Source of the DNA: Sarcophilus harrisii
Lineage: Eukaryota; Chordata; Mammalia; Dasyuromorphia; Dasyuridae
Direction: 5' to 3'
NCBI RefSeq assembly: GCF_902635505.1
Contig: NC_045429.1
Location: 158,246,997-158,310,996 of the forward strand
DNA length: 64,000 nucleotides
The position numbers and the translations under genes are program-made. The notes beneath the pieces are model-generated. The model was not told the DNA's origin and did not search any database. It worked only from the letters and a program-made list of their open reading frames with translations. This document shows, piece by piece, positions 13,150-25,569 of the stretch; position 1 is the first letter of the stretch, and each line of letters begins with the position of its first letter.

Positions 13150-13622
13150 TAGCCTTTCAAACACATGAGTATTGGCCCAATCATGTCACTCTCCTATTAA
13201 ATAAACCTGAGTGATTTTCCATTTCCTCCAGAATAAAATATAAACTCCTATACTTGACATTCAAAGCTCTTTCCTACATTTCTAGTCTTCTCATATTTGA
13301 CTCTCCTCCTTGCAGTCAGTAGAAGTTCTTACAATTCTTATCTACTTGAAGTTATTTGAACATATTCCATTTCCCATCTCTATGCCTTTGTATTGCCTGG
13401 ATGTTCACTATACCTGGATTGTTCTATTCTTTGACCTCTTGGTTTCCCTAAATTCCTTTAAAAACTCAAATAAAATCTCACCTAATCCAAGAGACTAGTC
13501 TACCTACTTACTAATCCCAGTCTACCTAGTTACTAATGCCTTCCCTTCTCAGATTGCCTTCCTTAAGCTTTATTTATATCTTGCATGTACTTAGTTATCA
13601 ATATGTCTCCTCCTTTAGAAGG
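13150..13622 (+). repeat. L2 LINE fragment
   Basis: CTCTCCTATTAAATAAACC, CAGAATAAAATATAAACTCC, CATTCAAAGCTCTTTCCTAC, then TTTGTATTGCCTGGATGTTC and TCTCACCTAATCC keep L2 order over about 470 bp. A SINE follows directly, at the point where the L2 tail should begin. Confidence 0.75.
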
Positions 13623-13718
13623 CAAGGCAACTAGGTGGTACAGTGTATAGAGCACAGGGCTTAAAATCTGGAATCCAACCTCAGAAGTTTACTAGTTTTT
13701 TGATCCTGGGTAAAATAC

Positions 13719-14309
13719 TGTTGAACCCTGAATAGCAGGCCATACCATATTGGGCTCTGGATACCCAGCCATACCCCCTCCTTCCCTTTTTCATTTGTGT
13801 AATTAGACTTGGAAAATTGAGTTTAAAAAGAAATCTTTAAACCTGGAGGCTTCGACTCCCCTTCACATACTATTGTGACACAGTAAAGGATAGAAAAGAA
13901 AAACAATATCCAGGTGCTTGCTTCTCTGATTTCATTCCTGTTCAAAAACTACCCTGAGAATAAAATTATTGTCAAAGACAATCTCGTGTCCTGCAGTTAT
14001 GCCCTCATCATAACTCCTATCTATCCAAGAATAGTCCTACATTCTGTCTGACAGAGTCTCAGCCACAGTCTCCAAGCAAGTTAACTCCTCTCTCCCTGCC
14101 CTCTCTTTGAAGTAGCGATAACAATAGCTGCAGAACTAATTGCACTGTATTTTACTTGCTAAAAAAACCTTATAAAAATGGTGTGCTTCAGTTACTCTGG
14201 GCCAAATGCTTTGAAAGGATATTTCCTTTCAGTCAGCTAGCTTAAACTCATCACAATAGAGATTAAAGAAAAAACATTCTCTTCTTGCCTCAGTTTCTCT
14301 GGTATTACA
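13719..14309 (+). mobile_element. Solo endogenous retroviral LTR (fossil)
   Basis: A 591-bp segment starting TG and ending CA that interrupts a SINE. It has LTR order: a long U3, a TATA-like TATAAAAATG at 14171, an ATTAAA polyadenylation-type signal at 14262 and a short U5. The four bases outside each end (ATAC, ATAT) form an imperfect short target duplication, as with class I retroviruses. No internal retroviral genes are present, so it is the usual solo-LTR relic. It is younger than the SINE it entered. Class assignment is tentative. Confidence 0.75.
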
Positions 14310-14358
14310 ATATCCTGTTTACCTCAGTTCTTCATCGGCAAGATGAACTGAAGAAGCT

Positions 14359-14645
14359 GAAAAAACTAACTAGAAAAGACATATGAAAGAAGAAAGAACT
14401 GATAAATAGAAGCATCTATAGAATAATTTAACATACACACATGTTTCTGTCAATGGTAGTAATTTCTAGGGTGGAAAAGGAGAAGAAAAAGGTGGAAAGG
14501 AAAAATTGTACATAACTTTAAAAAGAATAGCAAGTTGTACACAATTGATTTGCTGTTTCTCGTCCAATAATTTTTTATTATATGTTATAAAAATTCTTGT
14601 TTTATTCAACAGAGTAAAACTAAAATAAATAAAATAAAAATTTTA
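14359..14645 (+). mobile_element. Unclassified A-tailed insert in SINE
   Basis: About 290 bp that separates the middle and tail of the split SINE. It ends in an A-rich stretch (AAATAAATAAAATAAAAA), so it looks like a retroposed 3' fragment. Family not recognised, and no target duplication is clear. Confidence 0.45.
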
Positions 14646-14757
14646 AAAAGGAAATAGCAAATTACTCTAATATCTTTGCCAAGAAAATCCTCAAATAGGG
14701 TCACGAAGTCAGATTCTCCTGGAGTTCTCAACAGGAAAAACTCAACAACAAAAATTG

Positions 14758-15979
14758 AAGGTTAAATTCGGAAAGGAAATATGTAAAGATATTTTTGCTT
14801 TTTTTTTTTTTTTTTTTTTTTTGCTTTTCTTCCCCCAGAGCATATCTCAGTGCCTATTACACAGAAAATGCTTCACAAATACTTAGATGATTGTCATACA
14901 ATATAAACTCAAAGTACTTCATCATCCTGGTTTCTTTCTTCTGGATACTTAGTGTTTTAAGCTTGAATATATTTTAAAACTTAAAATACTCTTAAACTGT
15001 GACTCTTTAAAACTGTACACAATGTTCTAGATGAGGTCAGAAGAGGGAAGAATATATTAGGACTCTCACATCCCTATTCTTGGAAGCTAATTATGCAGTC
15101 CATGATTGCATTATGTTTTTTGGCTATTACGCCATACTGTGGATTCATTTCTAAATCCCAAGAGTTTTTTCAGAACAACAGCTCTATGTCTATAATCCCA
15201 CTCCACACACACTTCCATCTTGTATTTGTGAGGTTAATTTTTGTATGACTTTATATTTTTCTCTATTAGCTTTCATCTTAGTAGATTCAACTAATGCTTT
15301 AGCCTCTTAAGATACTTTTGTATCCTTACTCTGACATACAGTGTATCAGTTCTCCCTTCCATCTTTTATGTTATCTGAAGATTTGTTGAGCATAATTGCA
15401 ATGCCTTAATCCAATGTTTGACAAGAGGTCAATCAAACTACTGTCACCACCTCCAAATCATATACCATCCTGTTTGGACCATGGTGGAATTGGCTCAGAA
15501 TTCAGAACACAAGAGCCCTGAGAATTACAGTGTTTCCAGACTAGCCCTTTTAGCCATTATCAAATGAAAGAACCTTGTACGAAAAGGATTCATTATTTCA
15601 TTCATCACTAATATCAATCAGTTAACCTGTAGTACCAACAGACAGGTAAGCCTGCCTTCAGGAATAGCGATGCAGCCCAGATCACCGAATTTTTTGCTAC
15701 CAATCTGAGCCCGTCAGCTAATGAGAAACAACCCTTGTGGAAATGTGATGTTGGCTACCTCTGCAGAGATACAGCCACTGTGTCCTCAGCAGGCCACAGC
15801 TACTAAAAATCTGGAAAAGCAATTCTTGACACCAGTCGTTGTTCCTGTCAAATGAATCTGCAGCAGAAATAATGTATTTTTATCATCAAAAATATTTTAA
15901 AGAGTGTATTATCATTGACTTTGCCCTGGAGGAGCCCCAAACTTTTCTATCTGACTTATGGCTAAAACTTTTTATAGGT
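14758..15979. other. No repeat recognised; possible conserved DNA
   Basis: After a T run (14799-14822) there is about 1.1 kb with no transposon I can name. The part at 15480-15840 is less AT-rich than its surroundings and lacks repeat hallmarks. No open frame or splice pattern supports an exon. It could be single-copy conserved noncoding DNA or an unrecognised old pseudogene. Confidence 0.4.
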
Positions 15980-16115
15980 GTTGTCTTTCCTGTTAGAATA
16001 TGAGTTCCTTGAGAGTAGGAACTCTATTGCTTTTCTGTTTTTATCTCTAGCACGTAGCACAATCTTCTGCAAATTATAATGGCTTAATAAATGCTTTTTC
16101 ATTGATTGATTCATT
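15980..16115 (+). repeat. L2 LINE 3' end
   Basis: AATATGAGTTCCTTGAGAG, TATCTCTAGCACGTAGCACA, GGCTTAATAAATGCTTTT. Confidence 0.75.
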
Positions 16116-16273
16116 GACAAATATGTTAAACAGCTTATGGTCAAGCATGGAGACCTCTTGTTATCTTGCCTTGGATACTTTAATAAGATGATTCTTTGAA
16201 TCCAGCCATATAACCAGCTCTACATTCCTTTAATATGAATTTAATTTAATCTAAAGTCCTTTATCATTTAATC

Positions 16274-17478
16274 CAGAGCTTTTTAAACTTTGTCCACTCA
16301 TGTGCCCTTTTCACCTGGGAAATATAGGAATATGATATAAAAGAGATATATACATTACATGTTTATTGACAATAATTCATAAAGAAATTTATTTTAAAAC
16401 AATTCTTTGGTATACATATAATTTTACCATTTATTAAAGAAAAAAGCAAATTTGCATACTAATGAGATGTATGTACTTGTTTATTTTTATAGAGAGGATT
16501 AAGTCTTGGCAGAATATTTGATACTACAAGATGTACAATATTCATAAACCTTTTACTCTTTTTTAAAAATAGCTTTTTATTGACAAAACATATGCATGAG
16601 TAATTTGTCAACAATGATCCTTGCAAAAACTTCTGTTCCAACTTTTCCCCTCCTTCCCTCCACCCCCTCCCCTAGATGGCAGGCAGTCCCATACATGTTA
16701 AACATGTTAAAGTATATATTAAATACAATATATGTATATATATTTATACAGTTATCTTATTGCACAAGAAAAATCAGATTTGGAAAGAAGGTAAAAATAA
16801 CCTGGAAAGAAAAACAAAAATGCAAGCAAATAATAACAGAAACAGTGCAAATTCTATGTTGTGGTCCACACTTATTTCCCAATATTCTTTTGCTAGGTGC
16901 AGCTGGTTCTGTTCATCACTGATCAATTGGAATTAATTTGGATCCGAAGAAAGCCACTTCTATCAGAATTGATCCTCATATGTAGTATCATTGTTGAAGT
17001 ATATAATGATCTCCTGGTTCTGCTCATTTCACTTAGCATCAGTTCATGTAAGTCTCTCCAAGCTTCTCTATATTCATCCTGCGGGTCATTTCTTACAGAA
17101 TAATATACCATAACATTCATATACCACAATTTACTCAGCCATTCTCCAATTGATGGGCATCCATTCAATTTCCACTTTCTAGATACTACAAAAAGGGCTG
17201 CCACAAACATTTTTGCACATACAGGTCCTTTTCCCTTCTTTAATATCTCTTTGTGATATAAGCTAGTAGTAACACTGCTGGATCAAAGGGTATGAACATT
17301 TTGATAGCTTTTTGAGTATAGTTCCAAATTGCTCTCCAGAATGGCTGGATCCATTCACAACTCCACCAACAATGCATCAGTGTCCCAGACAAACCTTTTA
17401 CTCTTGTCAAATTTTTTGCAACCCTTATATCCAATTACATGACCCAAAAGGTCATGACCCACTATTTAAAAAGCTTTG
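16274..17478. mobile_element. hAT-type non-autonomous DNA element, split by L1
   Basis: Terminal inverted repeats: CAGAGCTTTTTAAACT at 16274 and, read from the other end (17478), CAAAGCTTTTTAAATA. They match at 13 of the first 14 positions. Without the L1 (16561-17390) and the duplicated target, the element is about 360 bp. The outer bases (ATTTAATC, ATTTGAGT) could be a decayed 8-bp hAT duplication. No transposase is seen. Confidence 0.7.
16561..17390 (-). mobile_element. 5'-truncated L1, ORF2 C-terminus plus 3' UTR
   Basis: Minus-strand translation gives classic ORF2 C-terminal sequence: LMHCWWSCEWIQPFWRAIW and IPFDPAV (about 17390-17240), then MFVAALFVVSRKWKLNGCP and EAWRDLHELMLSEMSRTRR (17210-16980). 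The 3' UTR follows, with a polypyrimidine stretch on the + strand (16645-16675), to the tail at 16561. It is framed by a perfect 15-bp target duplication, AAACCTTTTACTCTT, at 16546-16560 and 17391-17405, so it is relatively young. At least one frameshift (about 17215-17240) separates the two ORF2 pieces. Confidence 0.95.
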
Positions 17479-17639
17479 ATTTGAGTTATATCTCTATATC
17501 TTCCCCTCTAAAACAGTATAAGATACTTTGTCAAAAGTTTTGCCAAAAATATTGGTAAACTGCTAGGTCTATACACATACACAAAAAAGATTTTAAAAAA
17601 AAGTGAGGTGGAGTAAGGTGGGAAAAAGGATCCTATTAG

Positions 17640-18205
17640 TACAAAAATATTTAAAGCATCTCTTTTTATTGTAGTTAAAAATTAGAAATTAGAAGTCCAT
17701 CAACTAGGAAATAGATGAACAAATTGTGATCATGGGATATCATTGTGCTATGAGATATGACAAGCAGGATAATTTAGAAAAACCTGGAAAGATATGCATG
17801 AAAAATATGCAAAATAAAGTGAGCAGAACCAGGAGAACATTGTACATAAAAATTGCAATATTATTTGAGGAAGAACTGTGAATGTCTTGCTATTTTCAAT
17901 AGCACAGCAATCTAAGACAATGCTAAAAGTCTCATGATGAAAAATGCCATACACTTTCAAAGAACTTTCTTTCTTTCTTCCTTCCTTTCCTTTTTTTTCT
18001 GGGTCTTGTTCAAAAAATAGCTAATATGGAAAAGTTTTACATGATTTTACATGTATAATGTATATTAGATTGTTTACTATCTTGGTGGGAGAAGAGGGAA
18101 AAGAGGAAAGAGGAATGGAATTTGGAAATAAAAACTTTTAAAACTGAATATTAAAATTTATTTTTACATGTAACTGGGGGATAAAATATTATTTTAAAAA
18201 ATAAG
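17640..18205 (+). mobile_element. Old 5'-truncated L1 3' end
   Basis: GAAGTCCATCAACTAGGAAA, AAATAAAGTGAGCAGAACC, TAAGACAATGCTAAAAG, ACATGTATAATGTATATTAG and TTTTTACATGTAACTGGGGG. The 3' UTR is unlike that of the 16561 copy and matches the copies at 35770 and 61380. It is interrupted by a TTTC/TTCC-rich tract at 17965-17998. Confidence 0.8.
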
Positions 18206-19007
18206 TAAAAATATGAGTAAATTATCTCCATAGCATTTTTCTCATCATTTCTGAGCCTTTACCATGCCCCATGGGGAGGTGGTGACTTAGACAATGGCAG
18301 ATTTCCATCAAACACAATTTAGTAATCCTTTCAAAAAAAGGAAATGAAGTTAGTCTGGTTCTGATCTATTCTTGTTCCTATGCTAGTTCTTTGCAATTAC
18401 CACTTCTCTTTCTAGATTTTACCAACTCTCTATTTAATGATCCAGTCTAGCTATTTCCCTAAAAGTAAAGACAAACTCACTGTCCCATAGTTTATAGATG
18501 CTTGTAATTATTCTATTTTCTTTTTGTTTTAAATCAGGACATTAAATATTCTCCAGTTATCTCTCTCATTTTCCATGATCTTTCAAATATCAATGGCATT
18601 GTCTCATCAATCACATTGTCCTTTCTTTCAGTTCATCTAAGATAATAGTTCATCTAAGTCAGTTGACTTAATCTTTTGAGGGCAGTCAGACACTCTCTTA
18701 TTATATATATCCTCTTACATAGACAATACCTATTAGGTTTTTTTGTTTGTTTGCTCTGTCATTTCTAGTGCAAAGGTCATGTATCTATGGTAAAGAAAAC
18801 AAAATCCAAATTAGAATTGAGAAGCTCATTCTCATTCTTGTCTATGGTATCATTGTCTCCTTAACCTAAGCAATCATCCTATGCTTTCTTTGAATCTCCC
18901 TTTTTTCTCAAAATATATTCTAACAAATAAAATATATCTCTTTATTATCCTTAATTTCTGTTTGACTATAGGCAAGTTAATTAGTCTCTCTCAGCATCAA
19001 TTTTCAC
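18206..19007. other. No gene seen
   Basis: AT-rich. Nothing beyond scattered T-rich phrases. Confidence 0.5.
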
Positions 19008-19240
19008 TGTGATGCAGTAGATAGTGTATTTGACTTGGAGTCAAGAAGACCTGAGTTAAAATCAAGCTTAAACACAGTAGCTGTATGACTCTGGGCAAGT
19101 CACTTAATTCTGTTTGCCTCGAGTTTCTTTTTTTCTGTAAAATGAACTCGAGAAGGAAATGGAAAGTTACTTGAGTAGCCTTGCCAAGAAAGCCCTAAAT
19201 GGGATCATGACGAGTCAGACATGATTGAAAAAGTACTGGG
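19008..19240 (+). repeat. tRNA-type SINE with RTE-type tail
   Basis: GATGCAGTAGATAGTGTATT, CTTGGAGTCAAGAAGACC, GACTCTGGGCAAGTCACTTAA, GTAAAATGAACTCGAGAAGG, CTTGCCAAGAAAGCCC, GAGTCAGACATGATTG. Essentially full length. Confidence 0.85.
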
Positions 19241-22200
19241 GAAAAATGAGGATAACATTTGCACATATCTCACAGGATGGTTGTGAAAATTAAATTAACT
19301 GTAAAATCATATTAATTGGGCTTGTCTAGACATATCAGGTACTTTACATGGAGGCACACTTAAGGGCATTTGGAGCATGTCCAAATTGCCTAACATGGAG
19401 ACGTCTGCATCCCCTACACATAATTGGGGGTGGCTTTCCTTTATTAACTGTCAGTGGCTTGTCCCATTAAGTTCACTTATGAATGTGACATTGCTGATTC
19501 ATGAGTCCCTTCCTCTTGTAGGATTCAGCATCTTGGCTACAAGATCAATCCCTTGTTGGACTGAGTCCAGGTCACTTTTCAAGACTGTGCTGATGGACTA
19601 CAAACTTTGGTCATTGAACTCTCATAGATCACAGAGTTGTAGTCTAGCGAAATATTCCTGCACCTAAAATTAGGAAAGAATAGACATAAGATGAGGAGGA
19701 GCAATGACAGAGCCACGTTCTTACAGAACATAGGGTGATGACTCAGATGGAGAAATAAAGGCCCAACACTTCTTATCCCAACAAGCTTACAGTATACTTT
19801 TTTTTTCACTCATACCTAGTCAAGTAGGAAAAAGAGAATGAATTGGCCAATTAGTGTCTTTTGGATGCATTTTCATTTCTGAAACATCAGCCAATTGAAA
19901 GCTTATCTCCTTCATATAGTAGACAAATAAATAATATCTGTGTACTCTCTGAAGTTTACATGGGGATTGCATCAGCAGAACACACAGTATTTGTAAGGAC
20001 TGAGATCATTGATCAATACTCCTCTTACATGAAAAATGAAGAAGTTGGCCTAGATGATCTCTAGTCACTTCTACCACTATTATCTAAAAGATAGTCACAT
20101 TTAGATATCTTCAAAGGCTAGTTCTAATATAAGTAGTAAAAAATAAAAAAAAAACTGTCAAACAACTAATAAGTAGAAAGGCTTTCAAGACAGGGTAGGG
20201 TTGAGGTGTTCACCATTGATCAGTGGCTAAATGGTGAATACTTTAAGAATAAAAAGGATTGTCCTGAAAATTCGATTCTGGGTTTCTCTAACTTTTTTTC
20301 ATGAAGTTCCCTTTGAAAGGATTTAGAAAAACTCAACCTTCTTTCTGGGTAAATGAAAAAAGGAATTTATCCATACTTAGGGTTAAAGAAGTAAAGGCAT
20401 TCCCTGGAGACTGTGAATAGTGGTGTCTGTGCCAATGATACCACAGATCCAGACTAGATATGAGGTTTTAAGGTTATTCAATAAGGAAAAACAAAACAAA
20501 ATAACCAGAGATAAGTCATGGAGCTGTTGAAATTGATGCTCTCTTCTTGCCTGGGACATTCCTTTATACTCCTTTAAGTATGATATTGTAAATACATACA
20601 TTGCAACTTCATGAGTAAGTCACAGAAGACCACTTCATCATGGCAGTAAAACAAACATAATAGGAGATCATGGGGTTACACTGACATCCAGTGGATAGCT
20701 GGATATGTACACAAAAATACCGGAAGACAATATTTATTTTCTCTATGTACTGACTTCTGCTTATGTCCTACCTACTCATGGATGGATGAACCAATAGGAA
20801 TAGCAAGCATTTGCTCAATATGTAGGGGACCCCAACTAGTTAGCAATAATCTATCATGATACCTAAACCTGCTACCACTTTGTTAGTCAATGAAATATTG
20901 GTTTCAGTTCCATTTCCATCATCTTCTGCCAGAAACCCTTTCCTTTTTTTACAACAGTTTTTATTAAATAGAGCTTCAAGTGTTTTTGTCATAACTTTTC
21001 CTGCAATGCTTTAAATTTTCATTATAGAAATTATAAATGACATTTTTAGATTTCTAAAAACACCCTTTAAAATATGTTTTATGTTATTCAATTGGATTAA
21101 AAAGCATTTATTAAGAATATGTAAACCATTATGCCAGTCATCCTAAATCAAATTAGCCTTTTCATCTTCATGGGCTGACGTCAACAAATCCACCTGGGAA
21201 GCCATTGTAATTCTAATTTTAGTCATGTTAGCAGGAAAAGCAGCATGTATGTAAACTCATCTTTATTATTATCAAATAAGGGAATAGTACAAATCTGATA
21301 TTTGTAAGTGTCTTTGATATTCTCTAATAATAAAAGGGAGTAGAAAAATAATTATAATCATTCTTTGTATTTTGGTCAGTATACAGAAAAATGAACATTA
21401 CAAAACCAAAAAGGATTACTGATTATAAATATCCAGTAATTAAATGAGAAGGAAAAGAAATTGTTTTAGCTGTAGGTTATCAAAATATTGTCAATACATG
21501 ACAATACTGATAAATACAGATTAAATTAAATCTAAATTAAATTAAATTAATCTAAATTAAAGCTAAATTAAGCTCTCTGCTACCATTATCCATTAGCACC
21601 AAAATGAAAGAGGATGGCATCACTGCAGCTGTGAAAAAAGAATAGAAAATACTTATGTTCAATATATTATTTGGGCATAGTTGTGGTTAGAAAATGGAGG
21701 GGGGAAACCAATTCAGAATAAAAAAAGATTTTCCTTTTTTTTTTTCTTTTCTTGTTTTAATAATGAAGTTTGAATATAGGAGACTGTCTCGTAAGAGAGG
21801 GGATTGTTTTGCCTTCTTTTTTTTTTTTTTTTTGCATACTTACACTTGGTACTTTAGTAGGAGCTTAATAAACACCAGCTGAATGAAAGACATTGGCCAA
21901 GGGTCAAAATCAAGCAGACCTTAAGTTAGCCAGCAGAGGGAACTGTAGTTTATCAAAAGTGAAGCCAGACTCCCTGTGGATTAAGGCAAAAATTCATTAT
22001 GATTGCTTTCTTTTGTTTTTCCACAGTAGATAGAAATGAGTAGTTTCTTTTCGCAGGCTTCTGCTAATCACCATACCTGGCTAACTACTTATTTCAGACC
22101 TCACTGAAGCTATGAGTTGAATTGTTATCCCCTCAATTGTTATAGTAACAATTTCCTGGATGGTCTTGAATGCCAAGATCATTAAATATTTACCAGGCTC

Positions 22201-23119
22201 TATTTTTAAAATTACAACTAAATTAGAAAAAGTAGATAAATCCCTTGGGTTTGTTGCTGTTGTTACTATTACTCGATAGTACTTTTCTACTCCAAAATAG
22301 AGATAATCAAATATTGAAAACTTCCCCCCCAACACATACATATATTCACACCCCAAATGAGAATCAAAAACAAAACTCTTTCTATAGGAGTGTTAATGGA
22401 AATGAAAAAGGTTTTTAAAAAATTAGAACATATCTGCGATTTAATCTGTATCTGGAACTCTCCATGAGGAAACATGATATCACTTTAGAAAATCTACTTT
22501 ACATATAGAAGTCAAGTATTTTTAGAAGTATTAAGGGATTAAGTATTTGACTGGGCAGCTAAAATGAACAGTGTTTGATACCAAATCTTCTGTCCCTAAC
22601 CTGTGTTCCATCCATTATGCAAAGGCTCCCTCTGAGTAAAATTCACGGAGGGAAATTCTCCATATCTTCTTTGACCCTTCCTCCCCACAAAAGGATCCAA
22701 GTATCTAAAGTAGACTATCACATCACTAGCCTGGATTTTATCTTCCTCATATGAAATGTAAATTTGCAATGCATTTGAAGAAAAATATATCAAAGCATTT
22801 TCAAATGTCATGGTAACTTTTATGGTTTAAAATAAATTCTTGTTAATTACTCAACTTCGAAACTTATATTGATTTTTTTTATCACTATGCAGATTTTGGT
22901 GGGTGAAGGAGAAGAGAAAAAGAACCTCAGGTTGCAGGAAAGTTAAGATTCTCCAAAATGTTCATCACCTTAAGTGTATTTGATAATTCCATCTCCTTTT
23001 TATTGTATTCACTTTGCTTTGCTAAGCAATCTGAACCTAAATCTACTATTTTCACTTACTAATATAAGTAAAGAGACAGCAACAGCCTCCAAATTTGTTT
23101 TAAAAGAATGCCTTTGAAC
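19241..23119. other. Nearly 4 kb without gene or clear repeat
   Basis: Contains an (AAATT)n patch (21505-21565), T runs (about 21728 and 21815), a short L2-like tail at 21840-21890 (CTTAATAAACACCAGCTGAA) and a MIR-like end at about 20040. Open frames up to 96 codons (19377-19667) lack start context, splice signals or a recognisable product. It could be intronic or intergenic single-copy DNA. Confidence 0.5.
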
Positions 23120-23290
23120 CAAAATTAAACAAGCAAATATTTATTAAGAACCTATTATGTTTGAGAAGCTGTGCTAAGCTTTGGGGATATGAAGTCTAAA
23201 GTGAAACACAGCTCCAGCCCTGAAGAATCTTACATTTTATCAAGGGAAATAACAGCCACATAAATAAGCTAAAGAGAGCCTACGAGTTAT
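23120..23290 (+). repeat. Unclassified dispersed repeat, 5' part
   Basis: AAGCAAATATTTATTAAG, AACCTATTATGTTTGAGAAG, CTGTGCTAAGCTTTGGGGAT and AGAATCTTACATTTTATC match the start of the element at 32620 and 27640. Family not named. Confidence 0.6.
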
Positions 23291-24599
23291 GGGTGTTTGG
23301 TTAAAAAGGAGAACTAACTACTTCCTCTACTTAGTCCCCACAACTACTCTTTCCCAAGTTCTTCCTTCAGGTATGACTTTTCCTCTAGTCATCTCCCTCA
23401 GAAGTGTGGGTAGTGGGGAAACCCAGACAGGGTTTTCCTAGAACAAGCCTGGAAAACATTACTTCAAGCCACCACCTCAGGGGAGAGAGTGCTTTGGGAG
23501 AAAGCTTCTCCTTACAAACTTCCTTTCTTTCTCAGGTACAAGAAATTTGACATATATTTTATTAGAGTTAAACAAAGGTCAAAGAGACTTTAAGGTGTAT
23601 GTATAGTTTCAGAAATGCTGCAGTTAACTCCCGAGTCTACTGGGGTCCATGGCCTACAGGTTGAGAACTTGTATATTTATTTTAGTCAACTATGGTGTTA
23701 AAAAAAAAAAGGGGGGGAATGAATCTGAACTCACAAAACCTGGCTTCAAATTCCAGCTCTATTACTTACTACTCTGAGCAAATCACAGTCATTCTCAGCT
23801 TTGGTTTCCTTAATTGTAAAATAAAGTGTTTGGATCAGATGGTCTCTAAAATCTTTTCTAACTCCAGTTTATGACACTAAGTGATCCATACAAGGTCAAA
23901 TAGGAAATAAAATAAATGTCTATCTTCTTCATAAATAAATCCTTCTTTTGCTTATTGAGCTTCAGCTGGAAGGAAGGAAAGAGGGAGGACTGAGAATAGT
24001 TGTGGATATTTGAGCTAGAGGTATTCTATGGTGGCAGCAAAGACAAAGGAGAGCAGAAGGCATGAGAGAGTGCAAAATAAACCAGGAGAGGAGAATTATC
24101 AGTGGGGCAGGACCCTAGGTACCAAAAAATCCTGTCATCTATTGGTCTCTAGATTACCATGGAAAAAAGAAGTGGGAAGGACATTACATGCAAAGATTTC
24201 TGCGACAGTATCTTATTTTATTTTATTATATATGTAAATATATAATATAGACAATAAAGTTAATGCAGTTAAAAATAATATAATATACATAATGTGTGCG
24301 TAGGATATGTGTGTTTGTAGATATTTATGTGTATATATAGGTATGAGTGTATACACACATAAACACACATATATATATATATATATACATATTTATATAT
24401 TATTGTCACTTTCCAATGACTCCTCTTACCCCTAATAAAGCCTTAACTTATCAGGAAAAATAGATGAATATATTAGCCTTCTTTGAAATTGTATGCCTTA
24501 TTTCTTACCTGTAATCTACTATTTCTCTACCAAGATAAGGGACAGGCTTCACCATCAGTTCCCTGGATTGAGCAAAATTCTACAGTTCTGTCTAAGGAA
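23291..24599. other. No gene; (TA)n microsatellite at 24350-24400
   Basis: A MIR-like piece at 23720-23880 (CTGGCTTCAAATTCCAGCTC, CTTAATTGTAAAATAAAG). AT and TG alternating DNA at 24220-24400. No exon-like features. Confidence 0.55.
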
Positions 24600-24780
24600 G
24601 CCATGGGAAGAATATTAATTTTGGATCCTGGCTCTAGAATGTGCAACTTTAGGCAAGGTCCTTAATTTCTCTGGGACTCAGTTTCCAAAGAGGGACTCGG
24701 GCTACATAACCTTTAAGACATTAAATAAAGAATTTTACAAATCTTAAAGTGTTATATAAATACTAATTGTGATTACTATT
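24600..24780 (+). repeat. MIR-like SINE
   Basis: TGGATCCTGGCTCTAGAATG, TTTAGGCAAGGTCCTTAAT, TCTGGGACTCAGTTTCC, AAATCTTAAAGTGTTATATA. Confidence 0.6.
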
Positions 24781-25220
24781 ATGTTCCAAAGTCTTTTGAA
24801 GTAGTTTTCCTTGAACAATTAATAATGTCTTTCATAATCTCCTACATGCCAATGTTTGGCAGGAATGACTGCATTCCCAACTTATAAAACCAACTATGCC
24901 AGAACAGTCTACAATAATTCTAATATTAATATACCTAAGGTGTGTGAAAAACAGAATCTGTTATGTGATCGCAGTGCCACAGGACAAAAGCCGATGAGGA
25001 AGCAAAAAAGGCCTTTTGAGGCTTGATGTTCACAGAAACTCTAAACTTTCTGAGATTTCCAATATATTTGCCATATTCGTAAACATAACTCCATTCTAAT
25101 CCCTTCCTTCTCCCTTCAGAAATGATGCCAGGACTTTTGTTTACACCAAAAAAAGCTACAGTAAAGAAAAAAATGTCCATTCCTGTGTGAAAGAAATGGG
25201 GACAAAAAGTTCCTAAATCC

Positions 25221-25258
<38 letters not shown>

Positions 25259-25569
25259 CTTTAGGGATAAGAAAATAAGGAGTATTTACAGGAAAGAAAA
25301 AGTAAAAAGTGAACAAGAGGAAGAGGAAGACAAAAAAGGGCAGGATTTTCTTCAGAATAGACATGTTTCCCTGATTCTTAATCTTAGCTAGACTTACTTC
25401 ATAGAATCTTAAGAACCTGAGTGATGCTGTGAAACAGGAATCCCACTGAGCTTCATGGTAAATGTATATTTTCTTTCTAAAATCAGTCCAAATAGGGCAT
25501 TCTTCTCTCAGAAAACTGAGAATTCTTTTGGAGGTCACGAAATGGAAAAGTAAAATAAATATGTATAAA
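24781..25569. other. No gene; poly-T tract 25222-25253
   Basis: A T run of about 31 bases. The 183-codon minus-strand frame (25667-25116) passes through it and is chance (see rejected items). Confidence 0.6.

Larger units (their letters stand above)
13623..14757 (+). repeat. tRNA-type SINE split by two insertions
   Basis: Three pieces of one SINE: 13623-13718 (AACTAGGTGGTACAGTG, TAGAGCACAGGGC, TTTGATCCTGGGTAAA), 14310-14358 (GTTTACCTCAGTTCTTCATC, AGATGAACTGAAG) and 14646-14757 (ATAGCAAATTACTCTAATAT, CTTTGCCAAGAAAATCC, the RTE-type tail). The gaps are filled by a solo LTR and by an A-tailed insert. Confidence 0.75.

Noticed and set aside
16596-17434. Several open frames read as separate small genes
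   Set aside because: They are pieces of L1 ORF2 and 3' UTR inside a single dated insertion.
19377-19667. 96-codon open frame, considered as a pseudogene or exon
   Set aside because: No recognisable homology on either strand, and no acceptor or donor at suitable positions.
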